Shown: positions 26,275-35,726, counted from the first letter of the stretch. The stretch: 64,000 nt of DNA from Clostridia bacterium (GCA_900769545.1 CAAGGZ010000098.1:5905-69904), one strand, 5' to 3'. The notes: generated by a model from the letters alone, not told the origin. A program made the numbers and translations.

Positions 26275-28449
26275 ATGATAGCCGAAGTAATCGTAGACAT
26301 CGCGGCGAGCGAAACAGACAGAATATACGATTATCTCTGCGACGACGATATTGTTGTCGGCAGTCGCGTTCGCGCGCCTTTTGGAGGCAAAACCGTCCCC
26401 GGGTTTGTTATGCGTTTAAAGGAAACGTCCGACGTACCGCAAGAAAAATTAAAAAAAGTATTCCCTTGCCCCGATGAATTGCCCGCGCTTAACAGCGAGT
26501 GTTTGGCGTTGGCGGAAAAGCTCACGGCGAGATACCGTGTGCCGAAAGCGCTCACGTTGCGTTTGTTTTTGCCCTCGGAAATGCGCACGGGAAAGGTGCG
26601 GGAACTGCTTCGTAACTATGCGACGCTCAATCTGCCTTTGTCGGAGTTGAAACTCTCTAAAACGGCAAAGAATCAGTTGGGAGCGGCAGAATATCTGGAC
26701 AAAAACGGCAAAACCGATTGCGCGTATTTGAATAAGGCTTATCCAGGCGGCGTGGCGGCGCTCGAGAAAAAGGGCTACGTCACCGTTACTAAGGAGCAAA
26801 TTTTACGCGACCCCTACAAGGAAGAAACAGGGGAAAAGGTAGAGCGTGTTTTAACGGACGACCAACGCTGCGCGGTGCAGACCATTCGTGAAGATAAGCG
26901 CACGGTACAGCTTTTGCACGGTGTTACGGGGAGCGGTAAAACGGAGATTTATCTCACGCTGATTGCCGATTGCTTGAAAGAGGGGAAAAGCTCTATATTC
27001 CTTGTTCCCGAAATTTCATTAACGCCGCAAATGCTTTTTCAGCTCCGCGCGAGATTTGGAAAAAATGCGGCGATACTGCATAGCGGACTTTCCGCAGGGG
27101 AGCGTTTTGACGAGTGGTGGCGGCTCCGCACAGGCGAAGCGAAAATTGCTATTGGCGCGAGAAGCGCAATCTTTGCGCCCTTGGAAAACATTGGCGTTAT
27201 CATCATCGACGAGGAGCACGATTCGAGTTATTCCAGCGAGTCCGCGCCTAGGTACAATACCTTTGACGTAGCCTTATTACGCGCGAAACGAAACAACTGT
27301 AAATTGGTATTGGGCAGCGCAACGCCTGCTACGGAAACGTATAAACGCGCCAAAGACGGCGAGTTTTCGCTCATTCGCTTGGAAAAGCGTATCAATAAAA
27401 AGCCAATGCCCGAAATCGTGATTGCCGATATGCGCAGGGAAGTGCGCAGGGGGAATAATTCCGTTTTCTCGGGCGTTTTGAAAGAGGAAATCGAAAAGTG
27501 TTTGGCAGAGGATAAACAGGCGATTTTGTTTTTAAACCGCCGTGGGTATTCTCAAACGGTGATTTGCAAGGAATGCGGCTACGTGGCGAAATGCGAGGCC
27601 TGCGACGTATCCTTGACCTATCATAAAGACGAAAAATGTTTAAAATGTCACTATTGTGGCACGAAATACAATATGCTCTCGGCGTGTCCCGATTGTGGGG
27701 GGATAAAACTCTCTTATGCAGGGACAGGTACGCAACGAATCGTGGCGGAGCTGGAAAAGCTCTATCCGACGGCGCGGATTTTGCGTATGGATAACGACAC
27801 CACGAGCGGCAAAGAAGGGCATTATAAAATTTTAAAGGCGTTTGCGGAAAGAAAGGCGGATATTTTGGTCGGTACGCAGATGATTGCCAAAGGGCATGAC
27901 TTCCCGTCCGTGACGTTGGTGGGAATCCTTGACGCAGACATGAGTTTGCATTTTTCTGATTATCGCAGTGGGGAGCGTACTTTCCAACTTTTGACGCAGG
28001 TGGCAGGAAGAAGCGGCAGAGCGGAAGAAAAAGGGAAGGTTGTTTTGCAGACCTTTGACCCTGAAAACGACGTGCTCAGGTTTGCAACGTCGTACGATTT
28101 TGAGGGATTCTACGAAAACGAAATTTCCCTTCGCGCGGCGATGGCGTTTCCGCCCTTTTCCAAGATTGTGAGAGTACTCGTTACGGGCGAGGACGATAAA
28201 AAGACGTTGGAGGCGCTTCGCGACGTGTATTTTGGCTTGGAGCAGCTATACACGGAAAATATGGAAAAGTTTTTATTTTTCAATAAAATGCGCGCTCCGA
28301 TTAAACGGATTCAAAACAAATACCGTTATCAAGTGCTGATGCGGCTTTCGGATACTTCGGTGCTTCCTGCAATCTATGATATTTGCGCGGAGGCTCGCAA
28401 TCGAGACGTGCTTGTGAGCGTGGAAGAAAATCCTACGAATTTGAGTTGA
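26275..28449 (+). CDS. priA: Primosomal replication-restart helicase PriA
   Basis: 724 residues. An N-terminal DNA-binding domain, Walker A GVTGSGKT (about 215-222), DEEHDSSY box (about 311), two zinc clusters with eight cysteines between about 430 and 475 (CKECGY, CEAC, CLKCHYCG, CPDCGG) and the C-terminal helicase motifs QMIAKGHDFP and QVAGRSGRA. It reloads the replisome at stalled forks. AGGGAGTG precedes the ATG. Confidence 0.96.
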   Translation: MIAEVIVDIAASETDRIYDYLCDDDIVVGSRVRAPFGGKTVPGFVMRLKETSDVPQEKLKKVFPCPDELPALNSECLALAEKLTARYRVPKALTLRLFLPSEMRTGKVRELLRNYATLNLPLSELKLSKTAKNQLGAAEYLDKNGKTDCAYLNKAYPGGVAALEKKGYVTVTKEQILRDPYKEETGEKVERVLTDDQRCAVQTIREDKRTVQLLHGVTGSGKTEIYLTLIADCLKEGKSSIFLVPEISLTPQMLFQLRARFGKNAAILHSGLSAGERFDEWWRLRTGEAKIAIGARSAIFAPLENIGVIIIDEEHDSSYSSESAPRYNTFDVALLRAKRNNCKLVLGSATPATETYKRAKDGEFSLIRLEKRINKKPMPEIVIADMRREVRRGNNSVFSGVLKEEIEKCLAEDKQAILFLNRRGYSQTVICKECGYVAKCEACDVSLTYHKDEKCLKCHYCGTKYNMLSACPDCGGIKLSYAGTGTQRIVAELEKLYPTARILRMDNDTTSGKEGHYKILKAFAERKADILVGTQMIAKGHDFPSVTLVGILDADMSLHFSDYRSGERTFQLLTQVAGRSGRAEEKGKVVLQTFDPENDVLRFATSYDFEGFYENEISLRAAMAFPPFSKIVRVLVTGEDDKKTLEALRDVYFGLEQLYTENMEKFLFFNKMRAPIKRIQNKYRYQVLMRLSDTSVLPAIYDICAEARNRDVLVSVEENPTNLS

Positions 28450-28466
28450 TATCAGGAGGGCGGAAA

Positions 28467-29018
28467 ATGAAAAAGTTGATACGAATGTTGGAGGTCTATT
28501 TGTGTTTGTTGTGCGTTTGTTTTGGCACAGCAGGTTGTTGGTTTTGGGGCAACTTCAATGGGATTATGTATAAGCATTTTAAAGACCCGAACAACTATTA
28601 CGAATGGACGGTGTGTGTAGAAGATTTCGTGTGGACAGACATGGAAGACGGTTATACAGGGTATTCTTTATTTGATAATTCAGAGAATTTTGAATACAGA
28701 GCATTGGAAGAAAGAAAACGCAACCATATAGCTTTGAGTGTAACGATTCTGGAATATGAAAAAGAATGGATGAGTCATCTAAACAAGCAGGCGTTTGAAA
28801 TAGACTATCAAAACGCCGTAGAGCTAATAAAAAACGGTTTTTTAGAGAACGTGCGCATTGGAGAGACAATCAAAATACGGGCAACGTATTGGACGTATGG
28901 CGATAGAGATTGGTTTTTCCTTGCTGCGGTAGAATGTGGTGACGTTACCTATTTAGATATAGACACGGGAATAAAAAACATCGTGGCTTATATGGACGAT
29001 AATAGAAGCTTACTTTGA
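28467..29018 (+). CDS. Putative lipoprotein, unknown
   Basis: 183 residues. The signal sequence ends in GTAGC (Cys24), a good lipobox, followed by an aromatic-rich domain with YEWTVCVEDFVWTD and a beta-rich C-terminal half. No family recognised. ATG 28467 follows CAGGAGGG; a longer frame that starts inside priA is rejected. It is an insertion between priA and def, a junction normally without this gene. Confidence 0.7.
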   Translation: MKKLIRMLEVYLCLLCVCFGTAGCWFWGNFNGIMYKHFKDPNNYYEWTVCVEDFVWTDMEDGYTGYSLFDNSENFEYRALEERKRNHIALSVTILEYEKEWMSHLNKQAFEIDYQNAVELIKNGFLENVRIGETIKIRATYWTYGDRDWFFLAAVECGDVTYLDIDTGIKNIVAYMDDNRSLL

Positions 29019-29047
29019 TGGAGAAAAAGAGAAAGGAGAATATAAAA

Positions 29048-29500
29048 ATGGCGATTCGTAACGTTGTACAGGTCGGTGACGACGTATTAAGACAAAGATG
29101 TTTCGAGGTGGAAAGCTTCGATGAAAAATTATGGACGCTTCTTGACGATATGAAAGATACCGTAAAAAAGGAACAGGGCGCAGGTCTTGCCGCGCCGCAG
29201 GTGGGGATACTCCGCCGCGCTGTTGTGGTAGACGTGGAAGATGGGTATTTCGAGTTTATCAACCCTGTTATTTTACAGCAAAAAGGGGAACAAACAGGCT
29301 GGGAAGGCTGTCTTTCCGTGCGTGGGAAGAGCGGCGTTGTTTCCCGTCCTATGAAGCTGACGCTTTCCTATTACGACAGAAACGGTGAAAAGCATATTTT
29401 AAAAGCGAAAGGCTTTTTCGCGCGCGCGATTTGTCACGAGCTTGACCACTTGGACGGCGTGTTGTATATAGACAAAGCGACGCAAGTTCAAAACGATTAA
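29048..29500 (+). CDS. def: Peptide deformylase
   Basis: 150 residues. All three metal-site motifs are present: GAGLAAPQVG (44-53), EGCLS (86-90, Cys88 ligand) and HELDH (130-134). It removes the formyl group from new proteins. ATG 29048 follows AAAGGAG and gives the standard N-terminus MAIRNVVQVGDDVLR. Confidence 0.95.
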   Translation: MAIRNVVQVGDDVLRQRCFEVESFDEKLWTLLDDMKDTVKKEQGAGLAAPQVGILRRAVVVDVEDGYFEFINPVILQQKGEQTGWEGCLSVRGKSGVVSRPMKLTLSYYDRNGEKHILKAKGFFARAICHELDHLDGVLYIDKATQVQND

Positions 29501-29525
29501 GAGAGCTGCATAGAGGAAAAGACTT

Positions 29526-29560
29526 AAAAAAGCAAGCTTTGCTTGCGACAATGCAACGCA
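29526..29560 (+). repeat. Single palindrome module between def and fmt
   Basis: GCAAGCTTTGCTTGC (29532-29546) is the same hairpin module as in the palindrome arrays, here alone and only 29 bases before the fmt start. Confidence 0.6.
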
Positions 29561-29574
29561 GTAAGGAGAATTAT

Positions 29575-30525
29575 ATGAAAATAGTTTTTGCAGGTACGCC
29601 TGAATTTGCGGTGAAACCGCTTGAAAAAATACTCGATAACGGCTACAACGTCGTAGGGGTCATCACGCAAATGGATAAACCGCAGGGCAGAAAGGGAATT
29701 TTGACTCCTCCGCCTGTGAAAACGTTGGCGTTAGAGCGTAATATCCCTGTGCTTCAGCCTGAAAAAATCCGCGAGCACGTAGACGAAGTCAAAGCGCTCG
29801 GCGGAGACATTCTTGTTACCTGTGCTTACGGACAAATTTTAACGCAGGCGGTGCTGGATTGCTTCCCTATGGGCGTTTGGAATATCCATGCAGGCTTGCT
29901 CCCTAAATATCGCGGAGCGTCACCCATTCAAAGCTGCATTTTAAACGGCGAAAGCGAAACGGGCGTTTGCATTATGAAAACGGAGCTTGGATTGGACTGC
30001 GGCGACGTACTGCGCGTAGAAAAAACACCCATTGGCGAAACAGAAACTTATGGCGAATTATCCGACCGTCTTTCCCTCATCGGCGCAGAGCTGATAATTA
30101 CGGCTTTAAAGCTGTTGGAGGGGGGCAGGTATGCGTTGACGGCGCAAGACGAGGAGGGAATCGGCGTTGTGCGTAAGATCAACAAAGAGCAAGCGAAAAT
30201 TGATTTTGCGCGCTCTAAGAGAGAAATTATCAACCTCGTTCGCGGTATGAATCCCGCTCCCGTAGCCTATACGGAATTGGAGGGGAACAAAATCAACGTG
30301 TATTTGGCGGAAGAAGCGGTTTTGACGGACGAAGAAAGGGCTGTATGCGCGCAGGCGCAAATCGGCGAAGTATTATCGGACAAGCCGAAGCGTGGTTTGC
30401 TCGTGAAATGCGGCGACGGAGCCGTTCGCTTAAAAGAAGTGCAAGCGGCAGGCGGCAAACGCATTTCGGGCGGTGATTTCATCAACGGCAGAAAAGCGCA
30501 AAAGGGACAGGTGTTTTCATGCTGA
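29575..30525 (+). CDS. fmt: Methionyl-tRNA formyltransferase
   Basis: 316 residues. Formyl-THF-binding domain with the active-site motif NIHAGLLPKYRGASP (Asn, His) and LDCGDVL (Asp), then the C-terminal OB domain. It formylates initiator Met-tRNA, the counterpart of Def. ATG 29575 follows AAGGAG and matches the family start MKIVFAGTPEFA. The stop overlaps the rsmB start by seven bases. Confidence 0.96.
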   Translation: MKIVFAGTPEFAVKPLEKILDNGYNVVGVITQMDKPQGRKGILTPPPVKTLALERNIPVLQPEKIREHVDEVKALGGDILVTCAYGQILTQAVLDCFPMGVWNIHAGLLPKYRGASPIQSCILNGESETGVCIMKTELGLDCGDVLRVEKTPIGETETYGELSDRLSLIGAELIITALKLLEGGRYALTAQDEEGIGVVRKINKEQAKIDFARSKREIINLVRGMNPAPVAYTELEGNKINVYLAEEAVLTDEERAVCAQAQIGEVLSDKPKRGLLVKCGDGAVRLKEVQAAGGKRISGGDFINGRKAQKGQVFSC

Positions 30526-31751
30526 GCAATCCCGTATATGATCCTTTTCAAATTTTAACGAGAGTGTATTCGGACGGAGCGCACGTCAAACAGGCAATTA
30601 CCGACACGTACATTGAGGAGCAATATCGCTCCCGAACGGTTAAAATTGTGTACGGCGTATTGGAAAACGACGGATATTTTGATTTCTGTATCCGTCATTA
30701 TGCGCCGAAAGCCCCCAAATTGGCGGTGCGGACAATTTTGAAAATTTCTCTGTATATGCTCCTTTTTATGGATAAAAAGCGGTATATGGTTACCGATTGC
30801 GCCGTGGATTTGTGTAAAAAGTTGGGCAAAAGCGGTGTCAGCGGTTTCGTCAATGCCTTTTTGCGCCGTTTTAACGAAGCGGACGTGCAAAGCGCGCTCC
30901 CTAAAGGCGTAGAGGGGGAAAGCGCGCGCTATTCCTATCCCTTATTCGCTTATAAAAAACTCCAAAAAGAATATGGCGAAAGGGCGGCGGCGATTGCGCA
31001 GGCTTGTTCGGCAGGCGTATCCGTGCGTTTTGAGCGTGGCGCAGAAGCGTATGAAAACAGAACGCATATCAAAACGCCCTTTGACAACAATTATATTTTT
31101 GAAAATTTCATCCGCGACGAGGGTTTTGACGAGGGCGCGTATACCTTCCAATCGGTAGGAAGTATCGCCATTTGCGATTGCGTAGCTCCGTGTGAAGAAT
31201 TGCTTGATTGTTGCGCCGCTCCGGGCGGAAAGTCGGTGTTGCTTGCGAAGAAATGCAAACAAGTTACCGCTTTTGAATTGCACGCGCACCGTGTGGAGCT
31301 CATTCAGCAATACAAGCAGCGTATGGGCGTGGAAAATGTAACGGAGCAGCAGAAAGACAGCTCGGTATTCGATAGCGAGTACGAGGAGAAATTCGACGCG
31401 GTGCTTTGCGACGCTCCCTGTTCGGGGTACGGCACGGTGAGCGAAAATCCCGACATCAAGCTGTTTAGAAAAGAGAGTGACTTTTTAGAGCTCGAAAAAA
31501 TGCAACGCGCGATTTTAAATACTGTTGCTCGGTACGTTAAAAAAGGCGGTGCGCTGTATTATTCGACGTGTTCGCTGTTTGAGTGTGAAAACGACGGTAC
31601 GGTGGGTGCTTTTTTAAAGGAGCATACCGAATTTTCGGTAGAGGCATTGAACAGTCTGCTTCCGCACGATAAAAAGAAATATGGATTGCAATTTTTGCCC
31701 GATACCGCTTACGGCGCAGGGTTTTACGTTTGTAAAATGGTGAAAAGATAA
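30519..31751 (+). CDS. rsmB: 16S rRNA m5C967 methyltransferase
   Basis: 410 residues. An N-terminal NusB-like RNA-binding domain (about 1-140) and a Rossmann methyltransferase with CAAPGGKS, DAPCSGYGTVSENPD and catalytic STCSLFECEN. It overlaps fmt, so translation is coupled. Confidence 0.94.
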   Translation: MLSNPVYDPFQILTRVYSDGAHVKQAITDTYIEEQYRSRTVKIVYGVLENDGYFDFCIRHYAPKAPKLAVRTILKISLYMLLFMDKKRYMVTDCAVDLCKKLGKSGVSGFVNAFLRRFNEADVQSALPKGVEGESARYSYPLFAYKKLQKEYGERAAAIAQACSAGVSVRFERGAEAYENRTHIKTPFDNNYIFENFIRDEGFDEGAYTFQSVGSIAICDCVAPCEELLDCCAAPGGKSVLLAKKCKQVTAFELHAHRVELIQQYKQRMGVENVTEQQKDSSVFDSEYEEKFDAVLCDAPCSGYGTVSENPDIKLFRKESDFLELEKMQRAILNTVARYVKKGGALYYSTCSLFECENDGTVGAFLKEHTEFSVEALNSLLPHDKKKYGLQFLPDTAYGAGFYVCKMVKR

Positions 31752-31975
31752 AGGGTAAGGAGTCAAGAGGCATTGCCTCTTGCGTGGTATGGAGCAGAGC
31801 TCCACAAGAAAAGCCTTACGAAAGCAAAACGTAGTTTTGCGCTATTATCACAAAGTGATGAACGCCTAAGGCGTAAAAGGCGCAACCTAAGGTTGCTTAA
31901 AAAAAAGGGGGGACTATTTAGGGGCGTTGCCCCAAACCCCACGAGGAACTGAGTTCCTCGACCTTCCGACAGGAG
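31752..31975 (+). repeat. Palindrome-array element B (at least eight hairpins)
   Basis: Consecutive perfect hairpins fill the rsmB-rlmN gap: CAAGAGGCATTGCCTCTTG, TGGAGCAGAGCTCCA, GCAAAACGTAGTTTTGC, ATCACAAAGTGAT, ACGCCTAAGGCGT, GCAACCTAAGGTTGC, GGGGCGTTGCCCC and CGAGGAACTGAGTTCCTCG, each with a 3-5-nt loop. No coding potential. Confidence 0.85.
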
Positions 31976-31985
31976 TACAGGATTT

Positions 31986-33047
31986 ATGAAAAAAATTTTA
32001 CAAGATTTATCCTTTGCGGAGTTGGAGAAATACGTACTCTCGCTCGGGGAGAAAAAATTCCGCGCAAAACAACTTTACGATGGGTTGATGCAAGGAAAAG
32101 CCATAACCGAAATATCCTCTCTTTCAAAGGCTTTGAAGGAGCGAATTTGCGAGGAATACGAAGATTGCCCCGTTCGGATAAAAGAAACGTTTTTATCTTC
32201 CGACGGGACGGAAAAATACCTTTTTGAGTATGCCGACGGAAATCTTGTCGAGGGCGTATTGATGAAATATAAATACGGCTATACGCAGTGCGTTTCTACG
32301 CAGGTCGGTTGCAGAATGGGTTGTAAATTCTGCGCTTCCACGCTCGGTGGATTGATTCGTAATTTAACGGCAGGCGAGATTTTATCGCAGATACTCGTGG
32401 TCAATGCGCTTCACAAAAATGACGTCGTAGGGCAAGGCAAGGAAGCCCGCGCCGTCACCAACGTTGTGCTGATGGGCAGTGGGGAGCCGCTTGACAACTA
32501 CGACGAAGTTTTAAAATTTTTACGCAACGTTACCGCAGAGGGCGGCGTTTGTATCAGCGCGAGAAATATTTCTCTCTCTACTTGTGGGATTGTGCCGAAA
32601 ATGTATCAGCTTGCGGAAGAGGGGATTCCGCTCAATCTCACGGTATCTTTGCATGCGACGGACGATGAGGCGCGCGCAAGGACAATGCCTGTTGCGAAAG
32701 CCTATAAAATAGCGGATATTTTAAAAGCCTGCGATAATTATTTCAAAAAAACGGGCAGACGGTATTATTTCGAGTACACCCTCATTGAAGGGGAAAATTG
32801 CGATGAGGAGCACGCAAAAGCGTTGATTGCCTTACTCAAAGGCAAGCCCTGTCATGTGAATCTCATTCGTTTAAACGAAGTAAAGGAGCGTGATTTAAAA
32901 GCGCTCAGCGATAAAGAAGCCTACCGCTTTTTAGGAATGTTGGAAAAGGGCGGTTTGAGCGCAACGCTTCGCCGTCAAATAGGGGTGGATATTGGGGGAG
33001 CGTGCGGACAGCTCCGCGCGAGCTATTTAGAGGATAAAGGAGTGTAA
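31986..33047 (+). CDS. rlmN: Dual-specificity 23S rRNA/tRNA m2A methyltransferase RlmN
   Basis: 353 residues. The radical-SAM cluster motif CRMGCKFC (first Cys near 109) and the C-terminal catalytic Cys in GGACGQL (about 344). It methylates A2503 of 23S rRNA and A37 of tRNAs. GGAG lies before ATG 31986. The stop codon overlaps the next ATG (TAATG). Confidence 0.96.
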   Translation: MKKILQDLSFAELEKYVLSLGEKKFRAKQLYDGLMQGKAITEISSLSKALKERICEEYEDCPVRIKETFLSSDGTEKYLFEYADGNLVEGVLMKYKYGYTQCVSTQVGCRMGCKFCASTLGGLIRNLTAGEILSQILVVNALHKNDVVGQGKEARAVTNVVLMGSGEPLDNYDEVLKFLRNVTAEGGVCISARNISLSTCGIVPKMYQLAEEGIPLNLTVSLHATDDEARARTMPVAKAYKIADILKACDNYFKKTGRRYYFEYTLIEGENCDEEHAKALIALLKGKPCHVNLIRLNEVKERDLKALSDKEAYRFLGMLEKGGLSATLRRQIGVDIGGACGQLRASYLEDKGV

Positions 33048-33601
33048 TGGAAAAAGAGCAGTGGGCGTTTATTGCCGGCTTAATAGCAATGCTATTGGTG
33101 GCGTCGAGTTATTTTTTTAGAAAAAAAACGCAATATTTATTCTTGCAAGGGTTAGGGATTATTTTTCTAATGCTTTCGTACTTATTTACCGGGGAGTATT
33201 TTGCTATGGTTGGCCTGGTGATAGGCTTGGCAAGGTCTTTGACGTATTTTGCGTTTGAAGTAAAAGGGAAAAACACTTCGATATTTTGGCCTTTTCTTTT
33301 TTCGGGATTAGGAGTGGCGTCGTATTTTATTCTTAACTTTTGGATATTAAAAACGGCTAAACCTGCCATAGACTGTATTTATCTTGTCGGCTTGATTGCA
33401 TACGCATTCATTTTTTGGGTTCGAAAATTGGAATTGTTACGCTATCTCGTGCTTATACCTACGGGGTTGTCGATTTTGTATAACGTGTTGATCAACGCCG
33501 TTCCGTTTGTGATTGTTTCTTATTCGTTTGAGTTGTTGGCAAACCTTGTTGCGATTGCCAAATATGATTTATTCAAGAGGTTAAAAAATGAAAAACATTA
33601 A
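33047..33601 (+). CDS. YgjV-family inner membrane protein
   Basis: 184 residues with about six hydrophobic helices and the pattern of the Imp-YgjV family, unknown function (N-terminal ASSYFFRKKTQYLFLQGLG, then central LARSLTYFAFEVKGK). It overlaps rlmN by one base and rpe by 14. In Bacillus this position holds the prpC-prkC-rsgA cassette. Confidence 0.75.
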   Translation: MEKEQWAFIAGLIAMLLVASSYFFRKKTQYLFLQGLGIIFLMLSYLFTGEYFAMVGLVIGLARSLTYFAFEVKGKNTSIFWPFLFSGLGVASYFILNFWILKTAKPAIDCIYLVGLIAYAFIFWVRKLELLRYLVLIPTGLSILYNVLINAVPFVIVSYSFELLANLVAIAKYDLFKRLKNEKH

Positions 33602-34241
33602 AATCGCGCCGTCGATTTTGTCGGCTGATTTTTCTAAATTGGGTGAAGAAGTACGCGCGTTAGAGTGTTGCGGCGCGGATATAATCCATTGCGACGTAAT
33701 GGACGGCGTATTTGTCAATAATATTACTTTTGGGATGAAAATGGTGGAGGATTTACGAAAAATCACGACGTTGCCACTCGATTGTCATTTGATGATTGTC
33801 AATCCCGAAAAATATGTAGAACGTTTCGCAAAAGCAGGGGCGGATATTATCACCGTGCATTACGAAGCGTGTCAAAATAATTTAAAAGAAGTATTGGGGC
33901 TTATTCGTTCCGCAGGCGCAAAATGCGGAGCCGTCATCAACCCCGACACGCCCGTGGAAAAGATAGCGGACGTGATTTCGCTTTGCGATATGGTACTGGT
34001 AATGGGCGTATATCCCGGCTTTGGCGGACAGAAATTTATTCCCGAAGTATTGGATAAGCTCCGTCAAGTTCGTGAACTCATTGACAGGAGCGGCAAAGAC
34101 GTTGATTTGCAAATTGACGGCGGCGTTACGCTGGAAAACGCGCAGGATATTAAGGCGGCAGGCGCAAACGTGATTGTCGCAGGGAATACCGTGTTCAAGG
34201 CGGTAAATAAAGAACAAGTGATAGCGGAACTTAGAAAGTAA
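33588..34241 (+). CDS. rpe: Ribulose-phosphate 3-epimerase
   Basis: 217 residues. TIM-barrel motifs SADFSKLGEEV, HCDVMDGVFVNN, CHLMIVNPE and QIDGGV carry the metal and catalytic residues. It belongs to the pentose phosphate pathway. The ATG lies inside the end of the ygjV-like gene, so translation is coupled. Confidence 0.96.
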   Translation: MKNIKIAPSILSADFSKLGEEVRALECCGADIIHCDVMDGVFVNNITFGMKMVEDLRKITTLPLDCHLMIVNPEKYVERFAKAGADIITVHYEACQNNLKEVLGLIRSAGAKCGAVINPDTPVEKIADVISLCDMVLVMGVYPGFGGQKFIPEVLDKLRQVRELIDRSGKDVDLQIDGGVTLENAQDIKAAGANVIVAGNTVFKAVNKEQVIAELRK

Positions 34242-34259
34242 ACTCCGCAAGGCGAGAAT

Positions 34260-35666
34260 ATGCAAAAGGTGAAAAGAAAAATAGACTTTACGCAGGGTAG
34301 AGTCTTTTTAAAAATCGTATGGTTCGTTTTGCCCATTATCGCAACGAACCTTTTACAAATGTTTTATAATGCGGCGGATATGATGGTTGTCAGCCTTTCT
34401 CCCGAAGCCAACGCCGTCGGCGCAATCGGAGTGACGGGCTCCTTTATCCACTTGGTCGTCAACGTGTTTATTGGCTTTTCGGTCGGGGCAAACGTCGTAG
34501 TGGCGAGAGAAATCGGCGCGAAGAATAAGGAGCGCGCGCAAAATGCCGTGCATACGTCTCTTATAATGGCGGCTGGATTTGGATTGCTTGGTATGGCGAT
34601 AGGGCTTATCATTGCCCCTGCTGTGTTACGGCTGATGGGGGCGGACGGCAGTTTGTTACGACTTGCCGTGACGTATACCCGTATTTATTTTTCCGGCGTA
34701 CCGTTTTTGGCGCTTGCCAATTACCTTATCTCTATTTTCAGGGCGAAAGGGGACGCGAAAACGCCGCTCATCGTTTTATCCTTAACAGGCGTTTTAAACG
34801 TAAGCTTGAATTTATTTTTCGTGCTCGTCGTTGGTATGTCGGTGGAAGGCGTTGCGATTGCAACCACGCTCGCAAACGTGGCTTCCGTGATTATATTGCT
34901 CTGGAAATTGCATAAAGACCAAGACTACACCACGTTTTCTTTTAAAAAACTCAAGGTGGACAAAATCGCATTCAAAGACATTGTGGTCAACGGCTTGCCT
35001 GCTGGGATTCAGGGAGCTTTGTTCTCTTTGTCAAATGTTATTATCCAATCGTCCATTGTCTCGGTAAACAACAGTATTTGCCCGATTGACCGCGCTTACG
35101 ACCCTATCGTCAACGGCAGCGCGGCGGCGGGGAATATCGAGGGCTTTGTCTACACGGCGATGAATGCCGTATACCAAGGCGCAATCACGGTTACTAGCCA
35201 AAATATCGGGGCAAATAAGCCCAAACGTGTTTACCGTATTATGGCTTGCTGTTACGGTATTGTCGCGCTCGTGGGCGTGTTTATGTCTGCTTTGACGTCG
35301 ATATTTCAAGAGCAGCTTTTATCTCTCTACGGCGTTACTGCAGGCGCAGAGGGGAGCTTGGAGGCCTTAGCAATGTATGCGGCAAAAACAAGATTTGTCT
35401 ATATTATTGCTCCGTATTTCTTATGCGGTATGATGGAAGTCAGCTCGGGTGTGCTTCGAGGGCTTGGGAAGTCGTTTACTTCGATGATTATTTCCCTTAT
35501 AGGGAGCTGTGTGCTTCGAGTATTATGGATAAGCTTTGTATTTCCAACAATGCCTACGCTTGAGACGATATTCATTTCTTATCCCGTTACGTGGTTGATT
35601 ACGACGTCCACGGCATTTGTTACGGGATTGCTTGTTTTAAGGAAAAAGATTACGACAAATGTATAA
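34260..35666 (+). CDS. MATE-family multidrug/Na+ antiporter
   Basis: 468 residues with about 12 hydrophobic helices in two related halves, and the typical opening TNLLQMFYNAADMMVVS. An exporter in the inner membrane; substrate unknown. It starts 18 bases after rpe with a weak ribosome binding site, and is an insertion into the rpe-rpmB junction of the conserved cluster. Confidence 0.9.
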   Translation: MQKVKRKIDFTQGRVFLKIVWFVLPIIATNLLQMFYNAADMMVVSLSPEANAVGAIGVTGSFIHLVVNVFIGFSVGANVVVAREIGAKNKERAQNAVHTSLIMAAGFGLLGMAIGLIIAPAVLRLMGADGSLLRLAVTYTRIYFSGVPFLALANYLISIFRAKGDAKTPLIVLSLTGVLNVSLNLFFVLVVGMSVEGVAIATTLANVASVIILLWKLHKDQDYTTFSFKKLKVDKIAFKDIVVNGLPAGIQGALFSLSNVIIQSSIVSVNNSICPIDRAYDPIVNGSAAAGNIEGFVYTAMNAVYQGAITVTSQNIGANKPKRVYRIMACCYGIVALVGVFMSALTSIFQEQLLSLYGVTAGAEGSLEALAMYAAKTRFVYIIAPYFLCGMMEVSSGVLRGLGKSFTSMIISLIGSCVLRVLWISFVFPTMPTLETIFISYPVTWLITTSTAFVTGLLVLRKKITTNV

Positions 35667-35690
35667 AACCGCATATGCGGTATAAGTAAA

Positions 35691-35726
35691 GAGCCGAGAG
35701 GGGATTCCTCTCGGCTCGTATTTTTA
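35691..35726 (+). terminator. Intrinsic terminator of the yicC-MATE run
   Basis: GAGCCGAGAGG (35691-35701) pairs with CCTCTCGGCTC (35707-35717) followed by GTATTTTT. A small palindrome CCGCATATGCGG precedes it. Confidence 0.88.
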
